51,137 bases of DNA. Origin: Hyphomicrobiaceae bacterium. GTDB taxonomy: Bacteria; Pseudomonadota; Alphaproteobacteria; Rhizobiales; Hyphomicrobiaceae. Positions 50,467-51,137 of the stretch are shown here, in pieces. Numbering within the stretch: the stretch's first letter is position 1; the number at the start of each line of letters is the position of its first letter. The position numbers and the translations under genes are program-made. The notes below the pieces were generated by a model, which was not told where the DNA came from, did not search any database, and was given only the letters and a program-made list of their open reading frames with translations. The DNA is taken from positions 1 to 51,137 of the forward strand of contig JAMXLN010000370.1 in assembly GCA_024281145.1 (NCBI GenBank), read 5' to 3'.

Positions 50467-51137
50467 TCACATGCCCCGCACGTCGACAATGCACCCGGCG
50501 AGCGCGGCGGCGGCAGCCATGGCGGGGCTCGCAAGATGCGTGCGCGCACCCGGCCCTTGACGGCCCACGAAGTTGCGGTTGGAGGTCGAAACGCTGCGCT
50601 GACCCGGCGGAACGGTCTCGTTGTTCATGGCAAGGCACATGGAGCAACCGGGCTCACGCCACTCAAAACCCGCCGACTTGAACACCTCATCTAGGCCCTC
50701 CGCCTCGGCCTGCCGCTTGACGTTTTCAGAACCCGGTACGACCCAGGCCCGCACCGTGGCGGCAACCCGCCGCCCTTTGGCCACCGAGGCTGCCGCCCGC
50801 AGATCGGAAATGCGGCTGTTGGTGCAAGAGCCGATGAACACCCAGTCGACCGGCGTGCCGGCGATCGGCGCACCGGCTGTGAGGCCCATGTAGTCGAGCG
50901 CCGCCTCAAGCGCGTTGCGCCGTTCGGTATCCCCGACCGTCTTCGGGTCGGGGATGTGCCCGTCCACTCCGACAACGTGCTCGGGGCTGGTGCCCCAGGT
51001 GATTTGCGGGGCTATCTTGCCGACGTCGATGGCAACCTCCCGGTCGAAGACGGCGTCGGGATCGCTGGGCAGTGTGCGCCAATCGGCGACGGCTGCCTCC
51101 CACGCCGAACCCTTGGGAGCGAACGCACGATCCTTGA
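50467..51137 (-). CDS. leuC: 3-isopropylmalate dehydratase large subunit, 5' end truncated by window edge
   Basis: Open frame continues to 51137 ([64 protein letters not shown]...[18 protein letters not shown]...[11 protein letters not shown]). The ORF track shows only an internal ATG piece. Confidence 0.95.
   Translation of the reverse strand, partial: KDRAFAPKGSAWEAAVADWRTLPSDPDAVFDREVAIDVGKIAPQITWGTSPEHVVGVDGHIPDPKTVGDTERRNALEAALDYMGLTAGAPIAGTPVDWVFIGSCTNSRISDLRAAASVAKGRRVAATVRAWVVPGSENVKRQAEAEGLDEVFKSAGFEWREPGCSMCLAMNNETVPPGQRSVSTSNRNFVGRQGPGARTHLASPAMAAAAALAGCIVDVRGM

Overview
This 51 kb GC-rich window looks chromosomal and alphaproteobacterial, probably Hyphomicrobiales. That placement is inferred from CckA, the lipoyl-PdhB/PdhC/Lpd arrangement, FtsB-Eno and a one-cysteine DksA. 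It is mostly housekeeping DNA: cckA, dksA, a pyruvate dehydrogenase locus (lpd, pdhC, pdhB, pdhA), an ftsB-like gene, eno, queC, a branched-chain amino acid type ABC transporter, an EF-G-like GTPase, rpe, a Sco/PCuAC copper module, leuD and partial leuC. Two genes run off the window edges and were lost or shortened in the ORF track: a polysaccharide deacetylase (1..985, -) and leuC (50467..51137, -). The left end carries an accessory catabolic-looking group: polysaccharide deacetylase, UbiD-type decarboxylase, NtaA/DmoA-type flavin monooxygenase and CmcJ/NvfI-type oxidoreductase. I saw no CRISPR array, rRNA, tRNA or transposase. The observations most worth a second look are: (1) a fused double gamma-carbonic-anhydrase-like protein whose halves have lost different metal-ligand histidines, so that one composite site could remain; (2) an ECF sigma/anti-sigma pair with a near-ideal ECF promoter (GGAATA-N16-CGTCTCC) and a second candidate site pointing at a class II cytochrome c; (3) a structured intergenic stretch ending in an intrinsic terminator that no annotated gene explains; (4) a short reading frame interrupted by TGA between pdhA and pdhB; (5) paired small lipoproteins inside the PDH locus. 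No clear, wholly new multi-gene system was found.
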